Source: Hippopus hippopus (taxonomy: Eukaryota > Mollusca > Bivalvia > Cardiida > Cardiidae). From it: 64,000 nucleotides of DNA. Under the pieces are notes generated by a model. The model saw only the letters and a program-made list of their open reading frames with translations. It was not told where the DNA came from and made no database searches. Location: NCBI GenBank assembly GCA_946811185.2, contig OX328112.1, forward strand, positions 15,915,215 through 15,979,214, in the 5' to 3' direction. Made by a program: the position numbers and the translations under genes. Below are positions 47,901 through 56,281 of the stretch, one piece after another (position 1 is the stretch's first letter; each line of letters starts with the position of its first letter).

Positions 47901-50354
47901 ACTTGCAGCCGAAGACACCGCAGAGTGCCGAGAGCACACCAAGACGACTCCAGCGACAGATTGACATTGCCATCGGGGATCACAGAACAAGTGCTAGCAT
48001 GATCAATGCTGTGGCAGGACATGGAGGAATTTCAACCCGAGGTATAGTTAACTTTTTAACCTGTTACCTCCTAATCTCTTGTTTTTATAATCCTTGGGCA
48101 GAAAGCAACTGAAAACACCCTTGGAAAAGGAGGAAATGCTGATAACCAGTACTTTTTTCTGAAATTTTTCAATGCTTTCAATGCTTAAAGGCCCAGTAAA
48201 GGCCAAAATAACAAAGCAGGTATCATAATACATTTAAATTTAAATCATACCATTTAAAAGTATGGAAAATATTGTGGAGATGACAGTCTGTTATTGTGTA
48301 TTCGGGCCATATGTTAGTTGCTGGCAGAAAAAAGAATTTTAAAATCAGGCAAAAAGTAAACAAGAGACACATCTACCTGGCAGGTTTTAACCAAGTTTTG
48401 AAATTAATTTCTCTGTCAGCGACTAATATTTGGACTGACCATACAATGATAGATTGTCATCTTCACAATAATTTCCATACTTTTAAATGGTATGATATAA
48501 ATTGAAATGCATTTAAACACCCACTTTGTTTACATTTGGCCTTTATTGTGACTTTAAGAGACTTGTCTTATCATTTGAACCATCTTCAACTGGTTGTCTA
48601 TAAATGCTTTCAATCTGGACAAGTCTTATGTTTTAGTACTTTCTCTTTTTTCCAGAATGTTTTCTACCCTTTCATAGAAAAATTCCATCATTTGAGCCAG
48701 ATTTAATTTGTGCTCTACAAATTTTGTAAATATTGGCTATTAGCATTTTTTCTTGCCTGGTAAAATTTGAAGTAATGACAAATATATTTATAAGATCTTA
48801 ACCAAACAATCTAGTTTCGTAGGCCTTGTGGAACAGGCTTCTGAAAACATCCTGGGAAAAGAGGAAAACACTGTTATCCTGCATATTCTCCTCCTCCAAG
48901 AATATTTTTCAGCCCTTTCAACCACAAATCTCATCATTTGAGCTATAAGATTTGTCATCTAGGAATGCTATCAATTGCAATATGTCTTAAATTTGCATTA
49001 TGTCTTAAGTTTTGTCATTTTGTATGACTAATTTTGAAAACATTATAAGAAAAGAAAATATTCCTATAATTGATAAAGACATTTAGGTTTGTTTTTTTCA
49101 TCACCTACTTAAAAATACTTGTTTTAAGCATTCAGCTTATGATTAAACAAAATGACATCTAACCACATATGAAACAATACTGAGTTAAAATTGTATGTTC
49201 TAACTTGACCGAGATTTTTGTTTTATCAACTATATACCTATAATACAGTATTTTCACACTAAATATTATGAAAATAGTATTTCAAATTAGATAATGTTGT
49301 TGCATTCAGATTACCGTTGCTATGGAGTTCCCACTATAAGAACAGATCTACCAGCACCAAGAATTAGACGTGTGGATGACAGGAAAAATTACGGCGATGA
49401 ATCAGATGCGTATGGATTAGTGAACCCATCTGTGTTTAGCCAACGAGGCGTCCATGAAAAAGATTTCCTTTTACCACGGTCAAAAGAAGAAGTAAGTTCT
49501 TGTTGTGTCCCTAGACAAGTGAACAGTGTAAATATAAGCTGGCATGAGTACACACTGTTTACTTACTTTATTGGCTCTTGATGGTATTTAACTCTTTACT
49601 AAGTGACAAAGTTTTAGGCCAATACAAACCCAAAGCATTTGCAGACAACAAATTAAATGTGGTTCAAATGTACAGAATGGTCTTTGAAAGGGAAGAAAAA
49701 TTGTGGGAAAAGGAGAAAATGCTGGTTACCAGCATTTTCTCCTTTCCCCAAAATGTTTTCAAAATCTTATGGTTTCTGAAATTTTAGACTTGTCCAAATG
49801 GAAACTATTTGCAGATGACAAGTGGCTCTCATGATTGAAGTTTCTTTGAAAGGTTTATAAAAAGAATTGTCAGGAAAAGAGAAAATGCTGGTTACCAGCA
49901 TTATTCTTCTTCATTTCCCACAATGTTTATATAAGCTTTCTTTTTCAGGGTTGTTAAAAACTCGAATTTGTTTGATAAAGGGTCAGTTCATGGCATCTAT
50001 CCTAACAGCCCCTTCCAGGAGTTAAAAGTTTCAAAGACTTTACATGTGGACTGTTACATTATGCATATTCATGTGCAATTAAATTGAGAAAAAAAAAAGA
50101 CTGCAAAAACTAGTGAAGATTCTGTTTGTCCAAAAGTCAACTATTGTTAAATCCAGCTTTGAATTTGATTTCAGATTAGAACAATTTTCACTACCATCGG
50201 TGTCAAGATGACAGGGCAGACATTTGAGGATTTTTATGATGCAGCAGCAAAGAGGCACCCAAAAGGTTTTGTTAGTGTAGAATCTTTCCGTAATGTACTG
50301 GATGAACTACAGGCGGGCAAAGTAGAAAGTAGACAACACCCATTAGCCGTGTGA
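35843..50354 (+). CDS. EFHB: EF-hand domain-containing family member B (EFHB/CFAP21-like), 10 coding exons
   Basis: Joining 35843-35929, 38259-38324, 39735-40065, 41137-41331, 43112-43241, 44515-44737, 46988-47171, 47850-48041, 49310-49491 and 50175-50354 gives one open frame of about 589 residues ending in TGA. Every junction has GT/AG borders and the phases agree. Two adjacent EF-hand loops lie at about residues 343-354 (DKDGSGKIDISE, canonical) and 379-390 (DTDNDGQIDYLD, Asp instead of the usual Glu at loop position 12). The order of blocks (PPSPGVIRRF, YGKASDP, FGIPT repeats, then the EF-hand pair, then a YGVPTIRTDLP block) is that of EFHB, known as CFAP21. EFHB is a microtubule inner protein of ciliary and flagellar doublets and is also reported to modulate store-operated calcium entry. 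Human EFHB is longer (about 830 aa), mostly at the N-terminus. An in-frame TAG at 35813-35815 supports this ATG, although an upstream alternative exon cannot be excluded. Family call is from recognition, not a search. Confidence 0.9.
36200..36352. repeat. head-to-head tRNA-like SINE heads (EFHB intron 1)
   Basis: On the minus strand, 36352-36270 has an A-box-like GTTGCCCAGTTGGTAGACC and a B-box-like GGATTCCAGTCCC. On the plus strand, 36209-36235 carries the inverted partner GGTAGACTCATAATTAGTTG followed by CCCAGC. Confidence 0.5.
37000..37135 (+). mobile_element. SINE remnant (EFHB intron 1)
   Basis: CTCAAGTCCAAGCAGGGCCAA B-box region, followed by the GATTTATGATAGTTATTATG body seen in the 9571 SINE. 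Confidence 0.5.
37165..38072. mobile_element. 908-bp non-autonomous hAT element in EFHB intron 1
   Basis: Perfect 8-bp direct repeat CAATGGAC at 37157-37164 and 38073-38080. The ends are CAGGG...CCCTG (CAGGGTTGGGGTAATCG on the left, CGAACCCCCGCCCTG on the right). The first 45 bp hold five GTAATC words and the last 120 bp hold several GTAATCGATTA palindromes, resembling subterminal transposase-binding repeats. No transposase ORF is visible. Confidence 0.88.
38259..38324 (+). CDS. EFHB: EFHB exon 2
   Basis: Short 22-codon exon after a TTTTTCAG acceptor and before a GTATGT donor, phase 0 on both sides. It encodes AGKLTASGDKVETC and the following residues. Confidence 0.82.
39040..39260 (+). mobile_element. 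SINE remnant (EFHB intron 2)
   Basis: GGATTTATGATAATCATTGC body, then ...CACAATCATGGAAAGG and CCACCGATGTAAAACTGAAA, matching the body and tail of the 9571 SINE. Confidence 0.5.
39270..39464 (-). mobile_element. MITE family A copy (EFHB intron 2)
   Basis: Ends GGGGTTGTGTGGTAATGGGTTAA; part of the left arm is deleted. Confidence 0.8.
39515..39690 (-). mobile_element. MITE family A copy (EFHB intron 2)
   Basis: Hairpin around AATGCTGGTCATCAGCATT; ends about 45 bp before the exon 3 acceptor. Confidence 0.75.
39735..40065 (+). CDS. EFHB: EFHB exon 3
   Basis: 331 bp after TTTTCAG, ending at GTAAGT with one base carried over (phase 1). Carries PPSPGVIRRFRATVRPD, the YGKASDP block and the first FGIPTE motif. 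Reading on past the donor gives a stop only 26 bp later. Confidence 0.9.
40250..40335. mobile_element. MITE family D hairpin fragment (EFHB intron 3)
   Basis: ATCAAACTGCATGTTTTGTG / CAGTCTTATTTTGATC hairpin. Confidence 0.55.
40642..40869 (+). mobile_element. MITE family A copy (EFHB intron 3)
   Basis: TTAA to TTAA. Immediately followed by another copy with no spacer. Confidence 0.9.
40870..41098 (+). mobile_element. MITE family A copy (EFHB intron 3), tandem to the previous one
   Basis: Starts TTAACCCTTTACCACAC directly after the preceding TTAA. Near-perfect hairpin at 40920-40993. Ends 38 bp before the exon 4 acceptor. Confidence 0.92.
41137..41331 (+). CDS. EFHB: EFHB exon 4
   Basis: 195 bp after TTATTCAG, phase 1 in and out. 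Encodes DTGAGGLINPNKKYDEVER and a second FGIPTPHDNTG motif. Confidence 0.9.
41490..41572 (-). repeat. tRNA-like sequence (EFHB intron 4)
   Basis: Minus strand: GTGAGGTAGAGC (A-box-like), a CCTCATAACC loop and GAGTTCAACACC (B-box-like). The anticodon position would read CAT. The stems were not all verified, so this is more likely a tRNA-derived SINE head than a functional tRNA. Confidence 0.4.
41588..41815 (-). mobile_element. MITE family A copy (EFHB intron 4)
   Basis: CTTTACAACACAACAAAATT to TGTGGTAAAGGATTAA with the hairpin at 41690-41760. Confidence 0.88.
41936..42193. mobile_element. MITE family C, copy 2 (EFHB intron 4)
   Basis: Same ends (GGCTTGCAACACGC and GCATGTTGCAGGCC) and the same interior block (ACATTAGATTTTGTGCTA) as copy 1. 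Contains GATCAGCCTGCGCAG. Flanked by AATT on both sides. Confidence 0.8.
42195..42992 (-). mobile_element. MITE family B copy with two nested insertions (EFHB intron 4)
   Basis: Family B sequence lies at 42195-42219, 42446-42498 and 42830-42992. It is interrupted by family A (42220-42449) and by an unidentified ~330-bp segment flanked by TGGATCCAT on each side. Confidence 0.75.
42220..42449 (+). mobile_element. MITE family A copy inserted in a family B element
   Basis: TTAA to TTAA. The left flank is AAAAAGGGGT and the right flank is TGCATCTCC, the two halves of a family B terminus. Confidence 0.88.
43112..43241 (+). CDS. EFHB: EFHB exon 5
   Basis: 130 bp after TTCTGCAG, donor GTGAGT, phase 1 in and phase 2 out. 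Encodes a charged helical stretch beginning GLHLKKTLKWLHEAEQEKA. Confidence 0.9.
43275..43530 (-). mobile_element. MITE family D copy (EFHB intron 5)
   Basis: GATCAAGATCAGCCTGCACA / ATGCAGTCTGATCTTTGATC hairpin, then AACCACCATGATATTG, a block shared with the copy at 54400. Confidence 0.65.
43591..43813 (+). mobile_element. MITE family A copy (EFHB intron 5)
   Basis: TTAACCCTTTACCACAC to GGTAAAGGGTTAA. Hairpin centre AATGCTGTTAAACAGCATT. Confidence 0.9.
44242..44501 (-). mobile_element. MITE family B copy abutting the EFHB exon 6 acceptor
   Basis: TGAACCATACTCTGGAAAAA to AAAGAGCGTGTCTCA. Ends 12-13 bp before the acceptor AG at 44513-44514. Confidence 0.85.
44515..44737 (+). CDS. EFHB: EFHB exon 6
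   Basis: 223 bp after CTTGTAG, donor GTAAGA. Phase 2 in completes a Pro codon; phase 0 out. It ends HYDK, so the first two residues of EF-hand loop 1 are here and the rest in exon 7. A family B MITE ends only about 12 bp upstream of the acceptor. Confidence 0.9.
44784..44995 (+). mobile_element. MITE family D copy (EFHB intron 6)
   Basis: TTAACCCTTATCCTGC to AGCAGCCTTAAGGTTAA, TTAA at both ends. Central hairpin GATCAGACTGCACG / GCAGTCTGATCTTGATC. Confidence 0.88.
45026..45192 (-). mobile_element. MITE family A copy (EFHB intron 6)
   Basis: Hairpin around AATGCTGTTTACCAGCATT; right end GTGTGGTATAGGGTTA. Confidence 0.8.
45198..45417 (-). mobile_element. MITE family A copy, diverged (EFHB intron 6)
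   Basis: TTTATCGACGAAATTTTAGAC left end; degraded hairpin at 45292-45360. Confidence 0.65.
45705..45932 (+). mobile_element. MITE family A copy inserted in a family B element
   Basis: TTAACCCTTTACCAAAC to GGGAAAGAGTTAA. Near-perfect hairpin at 45760-45826. Flanked by family B sequence on both sides. Confidence 0.92.
46140..46528. mobile_element. hairpin element nested in family B
   Basis: Inverted arms: GTGAGTTATGAGGCACAAT at 46193-46211 and its inverse near 46249-46270, with AATCTTCTTTCTATCGTG and its inverse further out. The right part has TACTTACTTACTTTA and three ~20-bp units with ATGACGTCACTC (46425-46475). Confidence 0.7.
46637..46855 (-). mobile_element. MITE family A copy (EFHB intron 6)
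   Basis: TTAATTCTTTACCAAAC left end; hairpin around AATGCTAGTTACCAGCATT. Confidence 0.88.
46988..47171 (+). CDS. EFHB: EFHB exon 7 (EF-hand exon)
   Basis: 184 bp after GTTACAG, ending at GTGAGT in phase 1. Carries most of EF-hand 1 (DGSGKIDISE), its exiting helix and the whole of EF-hand 2 (DTDNDGQIDYLDFANFL). Confidence 0.93.
47213..47429 (-). mobile_element. MITE family A copy (EFHB intron 7)
   Basis: CTTTACAGACGACAAAATTT to CTGCAAAAGGGTTAA; begins about 42 bp after the exon 7 donor. Confidence 0.85.
47686..47790 (-). mobile_element. MITE family A fragment (EFHB intron 7)
   Basis: Hairpin core around AATACTGGTTACAAGCATT only. Confidence 0.6.
47850..48041 (+). CDS. EFHB: EFHB exon 8
   Basis: 192 bp after TTTTACCAG, donor GTATAG, phase 1 in and out. 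Low-complexity, Lys/Asp/Ser-rich linker followed by RRLQRQIDIAIGDHRTSAS. Confidence 0.88.
48106..48185 (+). mobile_element. MITE family A fragment (EFHB intron 8)
   Basis: Left hairpin arm (TTGGAAAAGGAGGAAATGCTG) truncated to its core, with a decayed right arm. Confidence 0.5.
48575..48730 (+). mobile_element. MITE family A fragments (EFHB intron 8)
   Basis: Two rearranged right-side pieces: AAATGCTTTCAATCTGGACA, then CCAGAATGTTTTCTACCC with CATCATTTGAGCCAG. Confidence 0.5.
48797..49022 (+). mobile_element. MITE family A copy, old (EFHB intron 8)
   Basis: TTAACCAAACAATC left end; weak hairpin at 48840-48912; ATCATTTGAGC right block. Confidence 0.65.
49310..49491 (+). CDS. EFHB: EFHB exon 9
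   Basis: 182 bp after TGCATTCAG, donor GTAAGT, phase 1 in and phase 0 out. Contains DYRCYGVPTIRTDLPAPR, the conserved C-terminal EFHB block. Confidence 0.92.
49588..49770 (-). mobile_element. MITE family A copy (EFHB intron 9)
   Basis: TTAACTCTTTACTAAGTGAC to the end of the hairpin; right end lost. Confidence 0.82.
49779..49983 (-). mobile_element. MITE family A copy (EFHB intron 9)
   Basis: GAAATTTTAGACTTGTCC to GTTTGATAAAGGGTC; follows the previous copy in the same orientation. Confidence 0.75.
50175..50354 (+). CDS. EFHB: EFHB exon 10 (terminal)
   Basis: 59 codons plus TGA after TGATTTCAG, phase 0. Encodes IRTIFTTIGVKMTGQTFEDF and ends SRQHPLAV. A helix-loop-helix-like pattern (FYDAAAKRHPKGFVSVESFRN) could be a degenerate third EF-hand. 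Confidence 0.88.
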   Translation: MRTIFTTIGVKMTGQTFEDFYDAAAKRHPKGFVSVESFRNVLDELQAGKVESRQHPLAV

Positions 50355-50394
50355 TTTAATTTGTAATATTTTTTTCAGATTTTAAGCACTTTCG

Positions 50395-50400
50395 AATAAA
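50395..50400 (+). terminator. EFHB poly(A) signal
   Basis: AATAAA about 40 bp after the EFHB stop codon in AT-rich sequence. Confidence 0.6.
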
Positions 50401-51399
50401 TATTTTATACAAAAACAGATTGTAAGCTTATATGAACATGACATACTTAAAGGTGAGCTTTTGTTTTACCATAATGTGTGTTGTTAGTCCTTGGTTGTCT
50501 GTAACATTTACCTTGTCATCATGCTACAGGCCATATGTAGGCCCTAATGTTCATAAAACTTTCAGAGTGATTATCATAATATCTAACAATTCTGACTATG
50601 GGTCACACCTTGATTTAAAAACTAGGTCACTCTGTCAAACCTTAGAAATACCTTCTTGTCTTTCTAGCTGCCACATTTTGGTCTCAATATATGAAACTTG
50701 AACATTAGGTTGGTAATGATGATATCTCAATAAAGAGCCAAAATGTGTCACCAAAGATTGGAAAGTATGCCACTTTGTTGAATCTTAGAAAAGCCTTGTG
50801 ATTACTGTAATAATTACACTTTTGCAAAATTTTAACTGAATTTAGTCTAAATGATAAGAATCTTAGTTACATTAGGTAAAAACAAAAGAAGGTTATTTGA
50901 GGCTGTTTTTCATGGATTTTGAGAATTGCTATTAATATAATAATAATTATAGGTTTGTTCTAGGGTTACACAGTCAAGATGCAATGGGACAGGAAGAATT
51001 TTAAATGTACATTTTAGAAAGCCAATTCAGAATCTCACTTCTAGATATGGTCTTGTATTGTGAGTAACAGTATCAGTAGTGTATATCAAACAGGAGTGAG
51101 AGAGAGACACTTATACTTTCTGTCAGATGTGGATAACTTAGGCATACTTAGTCTTTTTCATTAAATATTTCTACTGTTTGTCAGTAGTCTTATAAGACAG
51201 TACATAAGTCTATGCAAAATGAAATGATTCAAAATTTTGAAAAAAATTACCATATACAGAAACCTTTCACAGAAAAAAGAATCCATAAACAGCATAATAA
51301 TAGTATTCATATGACATCGAATATATACCTTTTCAAAAAAAAATCTATATTTACACATTGCAGCATTGAACAGTACAAAATTTTTTGTTTATATAGCCT
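50401..51399. other. no gene seen
   Basis: AT-rich sequence between the EFHB poly(A) signal and the satellite. Confidence 0.4.
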
Positions 51400-51510
51400 T
51401 GGTGACTGTCATGTTTGTTAGGCTTTTATTATGTACTTAATTGGTATCAAAACAAGTATTTATCACTTTTTCATTGCAACACTTTGCAGTACAAAACAAT
51501 ATCAAATATT

Positions 51511-51785
51511 TGAGCCATGTGCTTAGAAAAGGGGGCTTAATGCATCTGGGAAGGAAAAAAAAAAAAAAAAAGACCCAGGTCACTCTGCGCAGTGTGCGCA
51601 GGCTGACCTGGGTTGAAACTTTTTGCTTTTGGTTAACTCTCTTCATGTCAAAAGACCAGTGTACTCCATGATTCAGATGGTTGTTATACAAAATGGATTT
51701 TATGGACCCATTAGAAGGCGATGACTTGCTTGATATCATGCATCATGGAGATGTATTAAATCCCCTTTTGCCAGAGCATGGCTCA
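51511..51785 (+). mobile_element. MITE family B copy in the ~100-bp satellite
   Basis: TGAGCCATGTGCTTAGAAAA to CCAGAGCATGGCTCA. Core CACTCTGCGCAGTGTGCGCA. Contains an A-run of about 18. Confidence 0.88.
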
Positions 51786-52219
51786 CTTTTTATATTATTG
51801 TCTTTGTGTCTGTCATGTTTGTAAGGCTCATATTATGTGATTAACTTTGATCAAAACAGTATTTATCACTTACTTTTGTGCATAGAACAGAACCAACCAC
51901 TTGCTATTTAAAGTCTTTGTGCCTGTCGTGTTTGAAAAGCAAGCACTATTTTCTTGACTGTAATCAAAACAAGTTTATCAAATATTTATCACAGCATTGA
52001 ACAGTCTCAAGTACTTGCATTTGTGCCTTTCATGTTTGACAGGCAAAGAATATTCTATTACATGTAATCAAAACAAGTTTATTACTTATTCATTGCCTGA
52101 TTGAACAATACACGACTCTCTCTGCATAAGGCCTTCCTGCATGTCATGTTTATAGGGCACATTATATAATCTAAATACATGAAATCAGCACAAATTCATC
52201 AAGTATTATTTGCAGCATT

Positions 52220-52350
52220 GATGAGGTAGAAAACATTGTGGAAAAAGGAGAAAATGCTGGTAAGAAGCATTTTCTCCTTTTCCCACAATGTTTTCAAAAG
52301 GGTTATTCCCCAAGGTCGTTAAAACTCAGCATTATTTGGTAAAGTGTTAA
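52220..52350 (-). mobile_element. MITE family A copy, 5' truncated
   Basis: Starts at the hairpin (52225) and ends TTTGGTAAAGTGTTAA. Inserted in the ~100-bp satellite. Confidence 0.8.
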
Positions 52351-52544
52351 AAGGAACAATATAGCATCTGTGCCTACAATGGTTCAAAGACATATGGTAT
52401 ATAGTTTAAAAAAATTAATCAAAACAAGTTTATCACTGATTGTTGCAGCATTATACATGAAATTTGTTGATATGACCTTTGTGAATATGTTTGAAAGGCA
52501 CATTTCATTAATTCAACTTTAATCAAAACAAGTAGATCTATTTA

Positions 52545-52905
52545 TTATATTTTTATCAGTGAATTACTGGGATTCCACAGTGAATAACACCACTAGTGAT
52601 GGTAAATATGGTATCATCACTAGTGAGGATACAATTTCAGAATGTTTGCCAGAACTACTTTTTTCTTATATTGCTCATATTGTACCATTCTTGATAAATA
52701 TTAGACTAAAAAAGGGTGAATTAGGAACATAATAAATAGGATAATCAACTGGTTGTGTGTGATTTAAATATCTGTCACTCAAATGGGTTTTGATGCGGTT
52801 AAAAAATTCATGCTTCAGACACATTTTTTCAACCGCATCAAACCCCATTCTAGAGACAGATTCCTAATATCACACACAACCAGTTGATTATCCTCTATTT
52901 ATATA
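52545..52905. mobile_element. long-hairpin MITE family F, copy 2
   Basis: Same order of blocks as copy 1: ATCAGTGAATTACTGGGATT, an ATCATCACTAGTGA palindrome, then the hairpin between AATCAACTGGTTGTGTG and CACACAACCAGTTGATT. Confidence 0.82.
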
Positions 52906-53010
52906 TTACTCATTCATAACAGAATTAAATAAAACTAAGCTGTTTGTGTATGAGGTCCCTGTATCTGAGGGTGCACTGTCTATGAACGAAATGATTAGTA
53001 TAGAACAATT

Positions 53011-53239
53011 TTAACCCTTTACCAAACTATCCTGTGTTTTCACAAACTTGAGGAAGAGGCCTTTTGAAAACATTGTGGGAAAAAGGAGAAAATCCTGATA
53101 ACCAGCATTTTCTCCTTTTCCTGCAATATTTTCTTCCATGTCAAAAAACTTCAGTTCATTTATATCACTTTCAGATCTGTTTCCTACACACATTCTCACT
53201 TTGGAAGAGTCTAAAATTTGTTATTTGGGAAAGAGTTAA
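53011..53239 (+). mobile_element. MITE family A copy
   Basis: TTAACCCTTTACCAAAC to TTTGGGAAAGAGTTAA; TTAA at both ends. Confidence 0.9.
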
Positions 53240-53369
53240 TCAGTCTTTTAACTTCTTGTTTTTGATGGTATTAACATGTTCTTGGGGACAAAGGTGATCC
53301 AGTAGTAGAGCAATCAGCGCAGACTTCATAATCTCTGTGGTGATAGTTTGATCATCATTGTCCATAAAC

Positions 53370-53545
53370 TTAACTAAAGTTGAGCTTCATGCTCTAAGGT
53401 TTCACTCTTTCTCGCCTATGTTACCTTGGACAGCTTGTGTGAATGGTGTAAATCAAGATCAGACTGCATAAAACATGCAGTCTGATCTTGAATCTACACC
53501 ATTCTCTTGTTAATGCTACTCTTTGACCAAAATCATGTTTGAATG
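53370..53545 (-). mobile_element. MITE family D copy
   Basis: AAATCAAGATCAGACTGCAT / ATGCAGTCTGATCTTGAATC hairpin at 53450-53505. Confidence 0.65.
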
Positions 53546-53863
53546 CAACAAAAAATATATTTGTAAACATAGAGAAATGTCAAATCCATTTATTTGGCAG
53601 CCAAAAAGTTAAGGCAGGCTGTACATAGCTATGTAGGACTCTAAAATTATTGGTGTTTGAACCTTCTACTCAAAAATTGGTACATGTACTAGTATATCTT
53701 TTTTCATCAGTATTTCTACAGTATTAGAAATTACAGCATTAAAATTCCTTCCATATTTACATGTACATAAATGATAGTATGAACTCTTCTTCCATTTGTA
53801 GAAAGTTATTCAGTTGCTAAACAGAAATTTATCTTTTGTGTTTTAGATGTTAGAGAATGATAT

Positions 53864-54092
53864 TTTACCCTTTACCACACAATCCCAACCTTTTACAGTC
53901 CTGAGGAAGAAGGCTTTTGAAAATATTGTGGTAAAAGGAGAAAATGTTGGTAAACAGCATTTTCTCCTTCTTCCACAATGTTTTCTACTGTATCAGGGAC
54001 AAATTTCGTCATTTGGACAGCATTTAATTTGTCGTCTGTGAATGTTTTCAATTTGTACCAGTCTTAAATTTTGTCATGTGGTAAAGAATTAA
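53864..54092 (+). mobile_element. MITE family A copy
   Basis: TTTTACCCTTTACCACAC to ATGTGGTAAAGAATTAA; hairpin at 53918-53985. Confidence 0.88.
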
Positions 54093-54394
54093 GATGGAGA
54101 AACTTCTAAGATTAATGTTAAAGTATTTTTTCTTAATTTTCTCTGATTTAAGTCATCATTTACATCTTATTTCATTATATATCAATACTGTCTTTATTTG
54201 TCAATAATTTGTGCTTTTTGTTATCTCTGTGATATATTAAACGATTGTTAGCAGTTTCTTAAGAGATATTTTTTGTGTTTTATACATGTATATAAATAAT
54301 ATATATATGAGCGGTATGGTGTATGACATAGTGGGAAAACAGACTCCTGATTTTGTGTGTCGAGATTAAACAGTGTCACTGTCCATTGTTATAG

Positions 54395-54605
54395 CCCTTA
54401 AAGCACGTTTCTCAGCTAAAGTTGCCTCTGCGGCCAGTGTAGATTAAAATCAAACTGCACAAAATGTGCAGTTTGATCTTTGATCTGCACTGTCTTCTTT
54501 GGTGAAACTCTGTAGACAAAATCCACCATGATATTGCTATTACTTCGGACTTAATTCTAGATTGAAAATGTCTTTTGGGTTTATATGGTGTTCTTAGGAT
54601 TAAGC
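54395..54605 (-). mobile_element. MITE family D copy
   Basis: AAATCAAACTGCACAAAATG / TGCAGTTTGATCTTTGATC hairpin; right end TTCTTAGGATTAA. Confidence 0.7.
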
Positions 54606-55132
54606 TACGTTTTACGAAAAGCTTTTTAGACCTGGACAGAGTGTTTGGTCAGATCTTGATTTATCTTGTTTCATATTTTGTTTAATGTTCTAGATAGCAG
54701 TGGTAGATCTATCACCATAGTCAACTTGGTAGTCCCTTGTGGATCTTACAACATCTTCAATGCCTCAGTTGTCAATATTGTCAATCTTCAATTGTCGATG
54801 ATTTCTTTGTATTCACCCAGAGAAGGCCAAGTTAGTAGAATTGTCATTTTCATTCATAGAGAAAAAAGGACTTAGATTATGTAAGATTAAATAAAAATTG
54901 TTCAGTTAAGAATAGTTTACAAGATATGAAATTGTGTAGATCCAAAGTCACTATGTTAATTATGTGCTGCCTGATCTTGAAAACAGTTAAGCAGCTGAAG
55001 AAAAAAAAGAAATTTACTTTGTGCTTAGCACTTAAAAATTTCAATGTAAGAATAACAATTATCATTACTGGAAAATGAGAGGAAAACACTACCAATGATT
55101 TTCTTGTAACAACTGCCAATAACATGTATAAC

Positions 55133-55361
55133 TTAACTCTTTACCAAACGACAAATTTTTGGACTGGACCAAATTCAAAGCATCTGCAGACAACAAATTA
55201 AATCTAGGTAATATGATGATTTCTGATTTTGATAGGGTAGAAAATATTGTGGGAAAAGGAGAAAATGCTGGTTACCAGCATTTTCTCCTTTTCCCACAAT
55301 GTTTTCTATAGGCTTCTTTCTCAGGGTCGTTAAAATGCGGGATTGTGTGGTAAAGAGTTAA
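55133..55361 (-). mobile_element. MITE family A copy (best preserved)
   Basis: 229 bp, TTAACTCTTTACCAAACGAC to GTGTGGTAAAGAGTTAA. The hairpin at 55240-55308 has about 33 bp per arm and essentially no loop. Confidence 0.95.
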
Positions 55362-55511
55362 GGTGATTACGTATGAAGAGAACCCATTATACTTCATGTG
55401 ATATATATATTTTCTTATCAGTTATTATCCTCAGTATTGATAAAGCATGTTTACGATGAATGTCTAAAACAATCAAAATCAAAAACTTTCTATGCAACAT
55501 CCTCATTAATA

Positions 55512-55700
55512 TTTTACTCTGTACCAGGCGACACAATTTTACACTGGTCCAGTTTGAAAGCAATTACAGAAGGAAAACAATCTGTCCCAGATGTTTTTGT
55601 TTTGTCTCTGAATGGGTAGAAAACATTGTTGGAAAAGTTGAAAATGCTGGTTACCAGCTTTATCAACTTTTCCCAGGATGTTTTCTAAAGCCTTCCTTCC
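55512..55700 (-). mobile_element. MITE family A copy, right end lost
   Basis: TTTACTCTGTACCAGGCGAC left end; hairpin around AATGCTGGTTACCAGC. Confidence 0.75.
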
Positions 55701-55878
55701 CTTTTTTCAAAAGCCTTCGTTTTCATTCAGAGTCTGTTGGCTTGAAGTGTGAAATATGGTGAAATTTTATGCATTTGGATTAGACTATGATTTAGTGTTT
55801 TTTGTTCGTTGTTCCTCATACATTGTGTAAGATTTATATAGCATTGTATTATCTTCATATATTGGAGTGGAAAAACTA

Positions 55879-56046
55879 TGAGCCATGCTCTGTGATATGA
55901 GTTTAAAGCATCTGCAGAAAGTGTAGACCCAGGTCAGGGGACACAGGCTAACCTTGGTCGATTCTTTTTGCTATTGGTCAATTTTCTGCATGTCCAAGGA
56001 CCATAGCTGGTTGTTCGTCAAAATAGATTTTTTCAGTCCATAATTT
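55879..56046 (+). mobile_element. MITE family B copy, right end lost
   Basis: TGAGCCATGCTCTGTGATAT to about TTTTTCAGTCCATAA; a family A copy follows. Confidence 0.75.
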
Positions 56047-56061
56047 TATGACAACAACAAC

Positions 56062-56281
56062 ATTTGACTTGTCCAGTGTGAAAATCCTGTCAAATGTGAA
56101 AAGATTATCAGATGATAGGTAAATTAGGCTCAAACTAATGGAATTATCTTTGAAAGACGAGATACCATTGTGAGAATAGGAGAAATTGCTGTTTACAAGC
56201 ATTTTCTCATTTTCCTACCATGTTTTCACAGAGTTTCTTCTTCAGGACTGTAAAAACACAGGATCATTCAGAAAGGGGTTA
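56062..56281 (-). mobile_element. MITE family A copy, diverged
   Basis: TTTGACTTGTCCAGTGTGAA to ATTCAGAAAGGGGTTA; hairpin around AATTGCTGTTTACAAGCA. Confidence 0.7.

Larger units (their letters stand above)
51400..52550. repeat. ~100-bp satellite interrupted by two MITEs
   Basis: Units with TGTCATGTTTG...AGGC, ATCAAAACAAGT, TTATCA and GCAGCATTGAACAGT blocks start near 51405, 51810, 51923, 52027, 52140, 52370 and 52475. Family B (51511-51785) and family A (52220-52350) sit inside the array. Confidence 0.8.

Noticed and set aside
51437..53199. ORFs overlapping families A and B
   Set aside because: Each reads through MITE inverted arms; the same peptides (for example GKGENAGYQHFLLF) recur at every family A copy.
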